From Acinetobacter lwoffii (GTDB lineage: Bacteria; Pseudomonadota; Gammaproteobacteria; Pseudomonadales; Moraxellaceae): a stretch of DNA of 64,000 nt. A model generated the notes under the pieces. It ran no database searches and was not told the DNA's origin. It was given only the letters and a program-made list of their open reading frames with translations. Shown in pieces: positions 27,497-36,576 of this stretch (the first letter of the stretch is position 1; every line of letters starts with the position of its first letter). The position numbers and the translations under genes are program-made. The stretch covers positions 1,240,001-1,304,000 of the forward strand of contig NZ_CP077369.1 in assembly GCF_019048525.1 (NCBI RefSeq), given 5' to 3'.

Positions 27497-28549
27497 TTAT
27501 TGCATGTCGGGTTTTGGTAGGCCCTGCCGGATCAGGCGTGAATAGTCCTGACTGGAGAGATTAGCGGTGCGTTCTACCCGTGGATTGACATGTGCCCGTT
27601 GATACCAAGTGTGCATATCCCAAGACTGTTCTAGTACTTTCAGGTCATAGAGATAATTCGGTAAATAGCCGGAGGCCAGCAACCGGTAATCTGAGGGTAG
27701 CTGTTGTTGCGATATCGCCTGAACCATATCAAAGACCAGTGTGGTGCAATTACTGGTCAGGGTATTGTACCATTTTGGCTTTTGGGCCAGCTCATCGGCC
27801 TGACGCAGATATTCCTTGAATAGCGCTTTAGCCTGAGCTTGCGGCATTTTGACTGGGAAAAAATAGACCTGTTCACCACGGACATTGCTACGGGTATAGA
27901 CAATATCCTTTTCATCCGATGCGACCAGACTCAGTTCATATTTTCGGAAAAAGCCACCAATCGCTGAAAACTCTTCATTCTTTTCCTTGCGGATTTCAAT
28001 CGAGAAGGTGAGTGGCTTTTGATTGGCAAAATCGAAGCTGACCAGGGTATGGGCAATTTTAGGCCCCATCCAGTAGGAAGTAATGATGTTCACGCCAGTA
28101 ATCTGATTCAGATCAAAACTGCGGCTTTCCCAGCGTTCGATATAGCGACCATCGGCCTGCCAGTCAAAGTTGCGGATATTGTGTAAGGTAACCTGATCGC
28201 CTTGCAGCTCATAATGCAGAAGCTGGGAAACCTCAGGATTCCACTCTCGATCCTGACGCGCTTCCAGACTGAAATATCCTAGCAGACAGAATAAAAAGGC
28301 CAGAAGATAAAGAACGCTATCCACTTGGCGGGAGATCAGATGCCGGGTGAAATAAATCCCGAGAACGACCAGCGCAAAGGTCAGCCAGAGTCCAATCAGC
28401 ATCAAGCTGCCGATTTTTCCAATAGGTTGATGAACCCAGAGCATCAGGCTGAACCACAGGCTCGACAGAAGGACGAATAAAGTAAACAGGCTGCCCAGTA
28501 GCCACAGACTCCAATGTCTGGAGATGTATTCGCGTCCCTGCATCATCAC
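27497..28549 (-). CDS. DUF4105 membrane protein
   Basis: 350 residues. Three N-terminal membrane segments lie within residues 12-105 (LWLLGSLFTLFVLLSSLWFS is the first). A DUF4105 domain follows, with the typical VSFDFANQKPLTFSIEIRKE region and NCTTLVFDMV. The Cys/Asn-containing NCTT block is conserved in the family and suggests a papain-like or related hydrolase site, although activity is unproven. Located 20 bp downstream of folA on the same strand. Confidence 0.82.
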   Translation of the reverse strand: MMMQGREYISRHWSLWLLGSLFTLFVLLSSLWFSLMLWVHQPIGKIGSLMLIGLWLTFALVVLGIYFTRHLISRQVDSVLYLLAFLFCLLGYFSLEARQDREWNPEVSQLLHYELQGDQVTLHNIRNFDWQADGRYIERWESRSFDLNQITGVNIITSYWMGPKIAHTLVSFDFANQKPLTFSIEIRKEKNEEFSAIGGFFRKYELSLVASDEKDIVYTRSNVRGEQVYFFPVKMPQAQAKALFKEYLRQADELAQKPKWYNTLTSNCTTLVFDMVQAISQQQLPSDYRLLASGYLPNYLYDLKVLEQSWDMHTWYQRAHVNPRVERTANLSSQDYSRLIRQGLPKPDMQ

Positions 28550-28569
28550 TTTTTCCTGAGAAATAGGCT

Positions 28570-29082
28570 TTATTTTCTGTAGGTTGCGAACTCAAAAGCA
28601 ATGCCGGTTTTGTCGTCGATATGTTGCTCGGCAGCGACCTTTTTAAATTCCGCTGGAATCTCTGGATAATAGGCATCGCCCTGTACATCCAGTTCGACAT
28701 GGGTCAGTTCCAGACGGTCTGTAATATTCATGGTCTGTTTAAAGATTTCACCGCCACCAATGATGAAAATGGTTTCGGGTTTTTCTGAAGCCTTCACATC
28801 TGTCAGGGCCTGACTCAACGCATCTTCAATGCTATAAGCGACTTTGGTGCCTGCAAATGCCCAGTCTGGATCACGGGTAATCACCCAGTTCACCCGTTTA
28901 GGCAGAGTACGTCCCATTGATTCTAGTGTCTTGCGACCCATCACCACCACACCGCCTTGGGTGATTTCCTTGAAGTGTTTCAGGTCTGCAGAGATATGCC
29001 AAGGCAGGTCATTGCCCTTGCCGATACAACGCTGCTGATCCATGGCGACGACGTGTACAACTTCTAAATCTTGAAATGACAT
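28570..29082 (-). CDS. folA: dihydrofolate reductase
   Basis: 170 residues from the ATG at 29082, preceded by AAAGGATT; a 5' extension at 29109 is unlikely. Motifs: VVAMDQQRCIGKGNDLPWHI, then VVMGRKTLESMGRTLPKR and IFIIGGGEIFKQT. The enzyme makes tetrahydrofolate with NADPH and is the target of trimethoprim. It sits directly downstream of thyA, as in many bacteria, so the dihydrofolate made by ThyA is recycled by its neighbour. Confidence 0.97.
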   Translation of the reverse strand: MSFQDLEVVHVVAMDQQRCIGKGNDLPWHISADLKHFKEITQGGVVVMGRKTLESMGRTLPKRVNWVITRDPDWAFAGTKVAYSIEDALSQALTDVKASEKPETIFIIGGGEIFKQTMNITDRLELTHVELDVQGDAYYPEIPAEFKKVAAEQHIDDKTGIAFEFATYRK

Positions 29083-29227
29083 GTATTGAATCCTTTTTAT
29101 CAAGCCCAAAGTCCTTCGTATAATTTTTTACTGGTACGAAAGAAAGGTTAAAAATCTATATTGATTGCCTTCATGCTTTAGGCTAGGAATAATTTTGAAA
29201 GGAGTTGGCGATTTACGTGTGGTAAAA

Positions 29228-29270
29228 GGCCTCTCCCTAGTCCTCTCCTAAGAGGAGAGGGAACTTTATA
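29228..29270. repeat. CCCTCTCC-type intergenic repeat
   Basis: CCTCTCCT-AAG-AGGAGAGG forms a stem between thyA and folA. The same kind of sequence occurs at 41875-41905/43276-43290, where an IS has inserted. It may act as a weak terminator. Confidence 0.6.
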
Positions 29271-29280
29271 ATAAAGAAAA

Positions 29281-30123
29281 TTAAACAGCGACAGGGGCTT
29301 TAATTCCTGGATGAGATTCATAACCGACAATTTCGATATCTTCAAATTTGAAATCGAACAGGTCTTTGATCTCAGGATTTAGTTTTAATTGACAGAGGCC
29401 TAATGGCTCACGGCTGAGCTGTAACTGTGCTTGCTCGAAGTGGTTGCTGTACAAATGAGTATCGCCGCCAGTCCAGACAAAGTCACCGACCTCCAGATCA
29501 CAGACTTGCGCGATCATATGCGTCAACAAAGCATAGCTGGCAATATTAAATGGTACACCCAAAAAAACATCGGCACTGCGCTGATACAACTGACAAGATA
29601 ATTTGCCATTATGTACAAAGAACTGGAACAGGGTATGGCAAGGTGGTAATGCGACCTGACCTGCCTCATTCGGGTTCCAGCCCGATACAATCAGACGGCG
29701 CGAATTTGGATTGGTTTTAATTTCATTGATCAACCATTTGATCTGGTCAAAACCGTCCTGATTATAACTATTGTCTGCATTTTTGCTGGCCCCAAAATTA
29801 CGCCATTGGTGGCCGTAAACTGGACCCAGTTCGCCTTCAGGACGGCCAAAACGCGCAGTCTGTTCTGCGGTTGCCCATTCGTCCCAAATCGAGACTTTAT
29901 TGTCTTTTAAATATTGAACATTGGTATCGCCTTTCAGGAACCACAACAGTTCGATCACGATAGAGCGGAAATGAACTTTTTTGGTGGTCAGTAAAGGAAA
30001 ACCTTGCGAAAGATCAAAGCGCATTTGATGACCAAATACCGAACGTGTACCTGTACCGGTACGGTCGCCTTTATCGCCGCCGTTGTCGAGGATATGTTGT
30101 AAAAGGTCAAGATATTGGCGCAT
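29281..30123 (-). CDS. thyA: thymidylate synthase
   Basis: 280 residues. Catalytic Cys162 in [24 protein letters not shown] near the N-terminus, [13 protein letters not shown] and [14 protein letters not shown] complete the family set. It methylates dUMP to dTMP using methylene-THF, giving dihydrofolate for FolA downstream. Confidence 0.98.
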   Translation of the reverse strand: MRQYLDLLQHILDNGGDKGDRTGTGTRSVFGHQMRFDLSQGFPLLTTKKVHFRSIVIELLWFLKGDTNVQYLKDNKVSIWDEWATAEQTARFGRPEGELGPVYGHQWRNFGASKNADNSYNQDGFDQIKWLINEIKTNPNSRRLIVSGWNPNEAGQVALPPCHTLFQFFVHNGKLSCQLYQRSADVFLGVPFNIASYALLTHMIAQVCDLEVGDFVWTGGDTHLYSNHFEQAQLQLSREPLGLCQLKLNPEIKDLFDFKFEDIEIVGYESHPGIKAPVAV

Positions 30124-30268
30124 AGTTCTCTCTATTTGAATCTGTTAAAAATCGCCGTTTTAACAGCAAAATGGATTATTTTGTAATCAATTTTCTGTCG
30201 AAAGGGACAATTTAAATTGCGCACATCATAGCATTTTTTGATGAGCTTTCATCGTCCAAATTGAGAAT

Positions 30269-30297
30269 AAAAAAGACCTCCTGATGGAGGTCTTTTG
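30269..30297 (-). terminator. Rho-independent terminator beyond the lipocalin gene
   Basis: AAAAGACCTCC/GGAGGTCTTTT around TGAT. It lies just past the original (downstream) stop of the lipocalin frame, not past the premature one. Confidence 0.9.
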
Positions 30298-30305
30298 ATT
30301 GCAAT

Positions 30306-30797
30306 TTAAGCGGTTTTGTGGCCAGTATGCGCTGTATGAATCAGATTAGACAGATCATAACCCAAGGATTCTGCATAACTTAAATATTCGCGTTGAGTGG
30401 TTTCATCCAGACTGGTACCACGATGCAATCACCATAAATATTCTTTATTCGGCTCGCCTACAAGCGCCGTCTGATAATCGGGATCGATTTTTAATACCCA
30501 GTAATCGCCCTTGGTAAACGGAATCCAACGCAGGCCTTCAGGTAAAAAGCTGACTTCAAGCTTGGCATGTTCTGCATCGACAATGGTTGCTTCAGCAATA
30601 GCTTCCTCCAGTTTGCCATCACCATCCAGACAGCGATTCTGAACCCGAACCTTACCATTTTCATTCAAGCTATAGACAGCAGAAATATCGGTGCTGTCTT
30701 CAGGTTGGTGCTTCATCGGCAAGCGTGCAATTTCATACCAGGTCCCTAAATATTGTTCTAAATTAAAATTTGAAACGGTGCTTAAAGTCTGACTCAT
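30306..30797 (-). pseudogene. blc: Blc-type lipocalin with in-frame premature TGA
   Basis: The frame starts MSQTLSTVSNFNLEQYLGTW and has the lipocalin GTWYEIARLPMKHQ motif. It is uninterrupted for 122 codons, then meets TGA at 30429-30431. The same frame continues past the stop as LHRGTSLDETTQREYLSYAE... for 40 more codons to TAA at 30306. In the family a Leu follows EYLW at this point, so one base change (TTA to TGA or TTG to TGA) explains it. The truncated product loses the final strand and helix. No N-terminal lipobox is seen, unlike E. coli Blc. Either a recent nonsense mutation, a sequencing error or read-through. Confidence 0.82.
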
Positions 30798-31196
30798 TTT
30801 TCTTCTCCATTTAGTTCAACATTAAAAATGCCTCATCAGTGTAATACAGGGTCTAAAGCTCAAAATGATGTAATCATGTAGTGAAATGCTGTCTGAAAAT
30901 GGCCGAGCTACAGACTAAATCCACACGTTTGAGTAGAAAAAAGTAACGGCTCATTTTCTCTATTTCAGGCTGAAAACGCTTTGCAAGGCGTCGGAGTTAG
31001 CTTTGCTTTACATTTTTTTTTGCAAAGATAATGGGTTTTGTAACTGTATTAGAAAGAACGGCTTAATTTGAATGCCGCAAAAATAGACAAATTTATTTAC
31101 ATTTTTAATGTGAAAGATAACATTTAAACGACTAGTATTCTCGGCTTGTTAACAATATGAAAGCCTAAATTACAGGCGAGGAGCGGTTGGTAAGGC
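30798..31196. other. intergenic region without recognised gene
   Basis: About 400 bp, AT-rich, between the lipocalin and the amidase-like gene. A TTGTTAACAA palindrome at 31146-31155 and an ACATTTTTAATGT dyad near 31098 are the only symmetric elements. They could belong to the promoter of the downstream gene. Confidence 0.4.
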
Positions 31197-31712
31197 ATGA
31201 TCTATGATCATCAAGTAAACATGAGCGAAGTATATGCTCCTGTCCAAGCGAATATCATGGTGCGTTCCCAATCGGAGCAAAGACCTAAAAAGTCATCCCA
31301 AAAAGCCACTGTCCGTAACGCTTCAGGCGTAAGCAATGGCCATCGTATCAATATCGAGAAATTTACCAGTTATCTGCAAGGCATTACCCGAAATACCAGT
31401 ACACAGAAATGTGCGCGCAGTATTCGTGTCGGTCTGCAATCTTCTGGAGCGAAAATTGTGAATCATCCGGTCGCAGCAGCAGATTGGGGAAGTACCCTGA
31501 TGCAGCTGGGTTATAAGAAAATTAATGCTTCTTTTGATCGGCCGAAAAAAGGCGATATCTATATTATTGACCGTACTCAGGGACATAAATATGGACATAT
31601 CGCGGCTTATTCAGGTAGTGCCTGGGTATCGGATTTTAAACAGCGAGATCATGCGGTTTATCGCAATAAAAACGTGACTTATAGTTACTATCGTCTGGAA
31701 ACTTACTTCTAA
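31197..31712 (+). CDS. putative CHAP/NlpC-like cysteine amidase
   Basis: 171 residues with no signal peptide. After a basic, disordered N-terminus (about 50 residues) comes a compact domain. Cys72 lies in STQKCARSIRVGLQ and His134 in KYGHIAAYSG, preceded by PKKGDIYIID and followed by SAWVSDFKQ. The order Cys-helix ... GD-strand ... GH-strand is the CHAP/NlpC-P60 papain-like layout used by peptidoglycan amidases, including phage lysins and type VI effectors. The start may be 31197 or the ATG at 31221. It faces two small membrane proteins. Activity is inference. Confidence 0.68.
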   Translation: MIYDHQVNMSEVYAPVQANIMVRSQSEQRPKKSSQKATVRNASGVSNGHRINIEKFTSYLQGITRNTSTQKCARSIRVGLQSSGAKIVNHPVAAADWGSTLMQLGYKKINASFDRPKKGDIYIIDRTQGHKYGHIAAYSGSAWVSDFKQRDHAVYRNKNVTYSYYRLETYF

Positions 31713-31730
31713 GAAAACACTGCGAAGTGA

Positions 31731-32117
31731 TCAGTCCTCAAAACGCTTCGCACGGCTTTCATAGATTGAAACGATAAATAATCCAATCGCGGCAAAGCCA
31801 AGACATTGCAGACCCAAGGCAAATTTGCCCCATTGCTGGTGCTGTTCTGGTAAATAGCCAAACAGGGTAATTAAGGCAATGATGGGAATGACCCGGCTCA
31901 AGGCGCTAAAGCCATTTGCATAGGGATTGGATTTTGAGATTTTCAGGCGGAAATGGTGCAGTAAATGCACGACAATTCCAATCGCTAAACTCACCCCCAC
32001 AAATACCGGATCTAACTGGGCCACAGTCGATGCCGCATAAATAAAAATACAGGTCGCGATGACAACGATGAGTTTGATTTGACGGCTACAGCGTTCCGAA
32101 TACCAAAATTCAAGCAT
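31731..32117 (-). CDS. small membrane protein, paralogue of its upstream neighbour
   Basis: 128 residues from the ATG at 32117 (MLEFWYSERCSRQIKL), overlapping the end of the upstream paralogue by 8 bp. About four hydrophobic segments (IKLIVVIATCIFIYAAS, FVGVSLAIGIVVHLL, VIPIIALITLFGYL, CLGFAAIGLFIVSI). Shares with the neighbour the MLEFW start, the SKSNP/ASKNP loop and the IPI-AL-I membrane segment. Function unknown. Confidence 0.78.
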   Translation of the reverse strand: MLEFWYSERCSRQIKLIVVIATCIFIYAASTVAQLDPVFVGVSLAIGIVVHLLHHFRLKISKSNPYANGFSALSRVIPIIALITLFGYLPEQHQQWGKFALGLQCLGFAAIGLFIVSIYESRAKRFED

Positions 32118-32502
32118 GGGGTGAACCCGAATCTGATTTGTTCTGATTGAGCAGGGACAGTGGAGAAAACAGACAAATTGCCAGTGCCATAAAGGCAATG
32201 CCTTGTGCACCCGGAATCAGGATTTCGCCCTGTTGCATATTCATAAAAACTAAAGCAATCAATAAGGCAATTGGAATCCAGGTCAGTAATCTATACAGCA
32301 AACCGGTCGGATTTTTGCTGGCAAAGTGGATTTTGCAGTAACGACAGATCAGAAAAATGATGCCGGTACCGACAAACATCAAAATAGAATCTAAGGGCAG
32401 TGGTTCCATCCAGTACAAGCCTGCAGCTGTCGCTGCAATCACAATAAAGATCAATAGTTTTTTGAGAACAGATACCTGCGGATTAAACCAGAACTCAAGC
32501 AT
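32110..32502 (-). CDS. small membrane protein, tandem paralogue
   Basis: 130 residues starting MLEFWFNPQVSVLKK, with about four membrane segments (LLIFIVIAATAAGLYW, ILMFVGTGIIFLICRY, TWIPIALLIALVFMN, GIAFMALAICLFS). Clearly related to the next gene (31731-32117) in length, start and loop motifs. Together they look like a tandem duplication. Translation of the second is probably coupled through the 8-bp overlap. Confidence 0.78.
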   Translation of the reverse strand: MLEFWFNPQVSVLKKLLIFIVIAATAAGLYWMEPLPLDSILMFVGTGIIFLICRYCKIHFASKNPTGLLYRLLTWIPIALLIALVFMNMQQGEILIPGAQGIAFMALAICLFSPLSLLNQNKSDSGSPHA

Positions 32503-32553
32503 AATGATGAAAGAATAGAAGAGATAATCGGCACTTTAGCATATTTTGAGTAT

Positions 32554-32579
32554 AAAAAAGCGAGGCCTTTGCCTCGCTA
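32554..32579 (-). terminator. Rho-independent terminator of lgt
   Basis: AGCGAGG/CCTCGCT with a CCTTTG loop and a T run on the minus strand. Confidence 0.88.
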
Positions 32580-32594
32580 AATTACGCGATTTTC

Positions 32595-33404
32595 TCAGCT
32601 ATTTTTTTGTGGACCCCAGTCATATATTTTCTTCTGATAGGCATACCACATCATCCACAAGCCAATCAGGATCATTGGTAGGCTCAGGAATTGTCCTTTG
32701 CTCATCCAGCCAATAAACAGTTGGCCATTGTCCGGCTCACGGAAGAATTCAACCACAAAACGTGCCAAGCCATAACCGATCAGGAACAGCGCAGAAACTG
32801 CCATACGTGGACGTGGCTTCGAGCTGAACCACCACAGTATAATAAACAGGATCAGGCCTTCACATAGTGCCTGATAGAGTTGAGATGGATGACGAACCAG
32901 TTGCAGCGGATCGGTCGGAAAGATCATGCCCCAGGCAAAGTTTGGGTCGGTGACCTGACGGCCATACAGTTCGCCACCAATAAAGTTACCAATTCGGCCA
33001 AACATCAAGCCTGTCGGTACGCAAGGTGCGATAAAATCCAGAGTCTGGAACCAGGTCATCTTATATTTCTTGCACCACCACAACATGGCCAGAATGACCC
33101 CGAGGAAACCGCCATGGAAACTCATACCGCCGGTCCAGATCTGGAACAGCCATAAAGGATCGGCCAGGAACTGAGAAAAACCGTAGAAGAAGACATAACC
33201 GACACGGCCACCGATGATCACACCGAGTGCACCGAAGAAAATCAGGTCAGACACCATATCCGGTGTCCAGCCACGTTGTTTGGCGCGAAACGTCGCCAAT
33301 CCCCAGGCAAATAAAAATGCCAGTAAGTACATCAGTCCATACCAGTGGACTTGTAAGGGCCCGAGCGAAATCGCGACGGGATCAATATTGGGATAGGTGA
33401 GCAT
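32595..33404 (-). CDS. lgt: prolipoprotein diacylglyceryl transferase
   Basis: 269 residues with about seven membrane segments. The Lgt signature region is [20 protein letters not shown] (residues about 135-155); the N-terminal [16 protein letters not shown] contains the essential His/Tyr pattern. [11 protein letters not shown] is also typical. It attaches diacylglycerol to the lipobox Cys of prolipoproteins, such as the META lipoprotein and the 60.8-kb lipoprotein here. Confidence 0.97.
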   Translation of the reverse strand: MLTYPNIDPVAISLGPLQVHWYGLMYLLAFLFAWGLATFRAKQRGWTPDMVSDLIFFGALGVIIGGRVGYVFFYGFSQFLADPLWLFQIWTGGMSFHGGFLGVILAMLWWCKKYKMTWFQTLDFIAPCVPTGLMFGRIGNFIGGELYGRQVTDPNFAWGMIFPTDPLQLVRHPSQLYQALCEGLILFIILWWFSSKPRPRMAVSALFLIGYGLARFVVEFFREPDNGQLFIGWMSKGQFLSLPMILIGLWMMWYAYQKKIYDWGPQKNS

Positions 33405-33497
33405 TCCTGTTCCTTGTGATTCTGTTTTGCACAGATTTTAGCTTAAAGCAAAGAAAAATGTTGTACATTCAATGTGTAAAGATCGAGAGCGTAAATT

Positions 33498-34036
33498 ATG
33501 TGTATCGTGGCATTGGCTTGGCGGGTTCTGGATCAGAGCTCATTATGTCTGATTTCAAATCGGGATGAGTTCTATCAGCGTCCTACGCAGGAGCTGCATG
33601 AATGGGAGAATAGTCCGATAATTGCCGGACAGGATCTACAGTCGGGCGGCACCTGGATGGGGATTACGGCTTCCAGTCGCTGGGCGGTGATTACCAATTT
33701 TCGTGATGGGCAGGACAAAGGGCATTATCCGACTTCACGTGGACATATCATCCAGAACTTTTTAGATTCTGACTTAACGCCGATTCGTTTTGCTCAAGAT
33801 CTGGAACAACGCCAGTGTGACTATGCCGGCTTTAACCTGTTTATCGGCGATCAAGATCAGGCGGTGTATATGAGCAATCGCGGTGAAGCACCACAAGTAC
33901 TGGCCCATGGCGTCTATGTGGTTTCGAATGGCCTGATGAGCGAAGACTGGTACAAGACCCGACATTTACGTAAACGCTTTACCCAGGAATTTTTACCGAT
34001 GCTGCAACAACTGGAGATCGCAGAAGCAGATTTGTG
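33498..34036 (+). pseudogene. NRDE/TANGO2-family protein, N-terminal fragment (split by IS66)
   Basis: Begins MCIVALAWRVLDQSSLCLIS and contains the family NRDE motif in LISNRDEFYQRP and the GGTWMGITASSRWAVITNFR block. The frame is intact up to the IS66 copy 1 left end at 34037. It continues beyond the IS at 36577: 539 + 241 bp make 260 codons including stop. Bacterial NRDE proteins are of unknown function; human TANGO2 is implicated in heme/lipid metabolism. The product here would be a truncated 180-residue protein ending in IS sequence. Confidence 0.9.
34029..34036. repeat. 8-bp target site duplication of IS66 copy 1 (left)
   Basis: GATTTGTG, repeated at 36569-36576 on the other side of the element. 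Eight bases is the usual IS66 duplication. Confidence 0.95.
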
Positions 34037-34066
34037 GTAAGCGTCCGCTGAATCCCATACCAATTT

Positions 34067-35692
34067 TTAATTCGATTTAGGTTTCCAGCAGTGTGGCAGT
34101 AACTCTTCAATCTGGGTCACTTTATGTGTCGGCAGCCTTTTCAGCACATCACTTAAATAGGCATACGGATCCAAGCCATTCAGCTTTGCTGACTGGATTA
34201 ACGTCATGATGTTTGCCGCTCGCTGACCACTGCGCAGCGAACCTGCAAACAGCCAGTTCTTGCGCCCCAACGCCCAGGGACGCATCTGATTCTCGACCCA
34301 ATTATTGCAAATAGGTAGATTGCCATCATCCAGATAGCGGCTTAAAGCTGGCCAACGCTTCAGAGTGTAATTGATGGCCTTGGCGGTGGGAGAACTCGAT
34401 GGCACTGTCAGATGATGTTGGTTGAGCCATTCATATAGTTGTTGCATCACTGGTTGACTATGCTGTTGTCGGTATTCGCGGCGGTCTTCCGCTGTACCAT
34501 CGGTCTTTTTCCTGAGTTCTGCTTCTATCGCATACAGTTTCTGAATCAGCACTAATGCCTGTTCAGCGACCTGACTTTTCCCAGTTACATGCAGTTCATG
34601 GAATTTACGACGTGCATGGGCCATGCAGCCCACCTCAATGACCTGGCCTGATTTAAAGCGTGCTTTATAACCACTGTAATCATCACAGACTAGATAACCC
34701 TGCCAGCCTTTCAAGAACTCTGCAGCATGCTGGCCTGAACGACTATCCTGAAAGTCATAGATCACCGCCTGAACTGGATTGTACTGTGTAGTGGCATAGG
34801 CCCAGACATAACCTTTCTTCGGTTTTTTATCATTCTCACCCATCCGCATGATGGTGACCGGTGTTTCATCTGCATGCAGCACCTGCTGTTGTAGTACCAC
34901 CTCTTTTAAGGCATTGGCCAGAGGTTCCAGTTCTACACCGCAGCGACCTATCCAGTCAGATAAAGTTGATCTAGAAAGTTCGATTCCCGCCCGCTGATAG
35001 ATCAGACGTTGACGGTACAGCGGCAAATGATCGGCATATTTCGATACCAAAACATGGCTGAGCAGTTCAGGTGAAGCAATACCTTTATCAATCACATAGG
35101 CGGGCATCGCTTGCTGAGTCAGAGTGTCACACTGATCACAGACCCATTTACCACGCACATGCTGTTCCTTATAGAACTGTGCCGGTCTGAAATGCAGTTT
35201 TTCACTGACATCTTCGCCGATACGACGGAGTTGGCAGCCACAAGCACATTGGGTTGATGCAGGTTCATGCTCAATACGGATGGTGTGTAGATGATCTGGC
35301 AGTGGTCGACGTTTAGGTTTATTGGTTTTGGCTTTGTGTGTCACTGCATCGGTTTTATCTGCATTTAGCCGTTCCAGTTCTAGATCAACCGCGGCAATAT
35401 CTTCTTCAACCGCTTCATCCCACAGGTGGATTTGTTTTGCAGTGAGATGTTCGTTTTTACTGCCGAATTTGTGCTGTTTAAATAGTGCGAGTTCATGCTC
35501 GTATTTTTGATTGAGAATAGAAAGATGTTGAACTTTAGAATCTAATTGCTGATTGGTGACTTCAAGATGTTGAACTCTGGCATCTAATTGCTGGTTTGAT
35601 TGTGCTAGAGACTGATGCTGCAGCGCCAACTGTCTGGTGAATTCCAGCAGTTGTTCATGGGTCAGTTGGCTTAAGTCAGGCAGCGTATTCAT
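34067..35692 (-). CDS. tnpC: IS66 transposase TnpC (copy 1)
   Basis: 541 residues. An N-terminal coiled coil (residues about 10-75, with repeated LDxxVQHL units) is followed by a zinc-binding CACGCQLRRIG and CDQC, then the DDE domain: LHADETPVTIM, YLVCDDYSGYKA and NNWVENQMRPWALG. A helical extension ends the protein. It lies downstream of tnpB. Confidence 0.95.
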   Translation of the reverse strand: MNTLPDLSQLTHEQLLEFTRQLALQHQSLAQSNQQLDARVQHLEVTNQQLDSKVQHLSILNQKYEHELALFKQHKFGSKNEHLTAKQIHLWDEAVEEDIAAVDLELERLNADKTDAVTHKAKTNKPKRRPLPDHLHTIRIEHEPASTQCACGCQLRRIGEDVSEKLHFRPAQFYKEQHVRGKWVCDQCDTLTQQAMPAYVIDKGIASPELLSHVLVSKYADHLPLYRQRLIYQRAGIELSRSTLSDWIGRCGVELEPLANALKEVVLQQQVLHADETPVTIMRMGENDKKPKKGYVWAYATTQYNPVQAVIYDFQDSRSGQHAAEFLKGWQGYLVCDDYSGYKARFKSGQVIEVGCMAHARRKFHELHVTGKSQVAEQALVLIQKLYAIEAELRKKTDGTAEDRREYRQQHSQPVMQQLYEWLNQHHLTVPSSSPTAKAINYTLKRWPALSRYLDDGNLPICNNWVENQMRPWALGRKNWLFAGSLRSGQRAANIMTLIQSAKLNGLDPYAYLSDVLKRLPTHKVTQIEELLPHCWKPKSN

Positions 35693-35766
35693 GACCGCAG
35701 TATGCCTGAGGTCATGAGAAGAATGAAATAGAACGTTTGGAGAATAGCAGAATGGAACAGTCTGGT

Positions 35767-36102
35767 TTAAAGCATCGTCACCACCTGCTGTCGTCCAATG
35801 CGCTGCCAGGGCAAACCCTGGATCAGTGCCTGTAACTGTTCCGGGCTGAGGGCTACGGTTTCACCTTGGTGAACTTGAGCCCAGTGAAATTTGCCCTGTT
35901 CCAGCCGCCGGGCACACAGCCAGATGCCCAGTCCATCATGTACCAGTACTTTCATACGATGGCCACGTTTATTACAGAACAGGTAAGCACAATGCGGTTT
36001 GATTGAACCAAAGGATTTCATAATCTGCGCCATGGCCGTATCCATACCCGCACGCATGTCCATGGGCTGGGTAGACAACCAGATTTCATCGATACGGATC
36101 AT
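35767..36102 (-). CDS. tnpB: IS66 accessory protein TnpB (copy 1)
   Basis: 111 residues from the ATG at 36102 (MIRIDEIWLSTQPMDMRAGM), overlapping the tnpA stop as ATGA, so translation is coupled. Contains the family block YLFCNKRGHRMKVLVHDG and WLCARRLEQGKFHW. Needed for transposition in IS66 but of unknown biochemical role. Confidence 0.93.
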   Translation of the reverse strand: MIRIDEIWLSTQPMDMRAGMDTAMAQIMKSFGSIKPHCAYLFCNKRGHRMKVLVHDGLGIWLCARRLEQGKFHWAQVHQGETVALSPEQLQALIQGLPWQRIGRQQVVTML

Positions 36103-36482
36103 GTTGCAAGTGCCTTGAGTAATTCTGCTAAAGCAGATATTTCTGATACTTGCCATTTCAAGCCAATTTCTGCTTTTGAGTGGGGTAAAGTAATTTGAAC
36201 CTTTAACATGTCAGTAGGAGTAGGATCTAATGGTGCAGAGCAAGATAAGGCAATAAATGCAGGTTTATTCGGTAGTGGTGAGCGATCATTCCCTGGCTTA
36301 GCATCAATTAAGCGAATCCATTTGGATACAAGATTTGTATTCAATCCATGTTGCAAAGCGACTGAAGCAATTGAAACGTCTGGTGCTTTACAAGCCTGAA
36401 CGATCTGCTGTTTAAATTCAGCACTGTATGTTCTTCGTTTTTTCGCAAGAGATGCGATGGATGTCTGGTGATTTGTAGTCAT
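36099..36482 (-). CDS. tnpA: IS66 protein TnpA, HTH (copy 1)
   Basis: 127 residues with a helix-turn-helix: RRTYSAEFKQQIVQACK then VSIASVALQHGLNTNLVSKW. Such proteins bind DNA and are probably regulatory or end-binding. First gene of the IS operon. Confidence 0.93.
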   Translation of the reverse strand: MTTNHQTSIASLAKKRRTYSAEFKQQIVQACKAPDVSIASVALQHGLNTNLVSKWIRLIDAKPGNDRSPLPNKPAFIALSCSAPLDPTPTDMLKVQITLPHSKAEIGLKWQVSEISALAELLKALAT

Positions 36483-36489
36483 AAATTTT

Positions 36490-36517
36490 AGTCCCCACTT
36501 GTTTCTAAGTGGGGACT
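36490..36517. repeat. 11-bp stem hairpin upstream of tnpA (copy 1)
   Basis: AGTCCCCACTT and AAGTGGGGACT surround a 6-nt loop, in the leader between the right IS end and tnpA. It may block transposase expression from read-through transcripts. Same at 54436-54463. Confidence 0.85.
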
Positions 36518-36568
36518 AAATTAAGGCTTATAGGATGAATTCAGAAGGTGTGTTCAGCGGACGCTTAC

Positions 36569-36576
36569 GATTTGTG
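36569..36576. repeat. 8-bp target site duplication of IS66 copy 1 (right)
   Basis: GATTTGTG, matching 34029-34036. Confidence 0.95.

Larger units (their letters stand above)
34037..36568 (-). mobile_element. IS66-family insertion sequence, copy 1
   Basis: 2,532 bp with perfect 16-bp terminal inverted repeats (GTAAGCGTCCGCTGAA at the left, its complement at the right), typical of the GTAA ends of IS66 elements. It holds tnpA, tnpB and tnpC on the minus strand, an inverted repeat before tnpA, and an 8-bp target duplication. It interrupts the NRDE gene. All three predicted proteins are identical to those of copy 2 at 51983-54514, so the copies separated recently. Confidence 0.96.

Noticed and set aside
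30429..30431. TGA in the lipocalin frame as a selenocysteine codon
   Set aside because: No SECIS-like stem loop was seen after the codon, and lipocalins of this kind have Leu here. A nonsense change is simpler.
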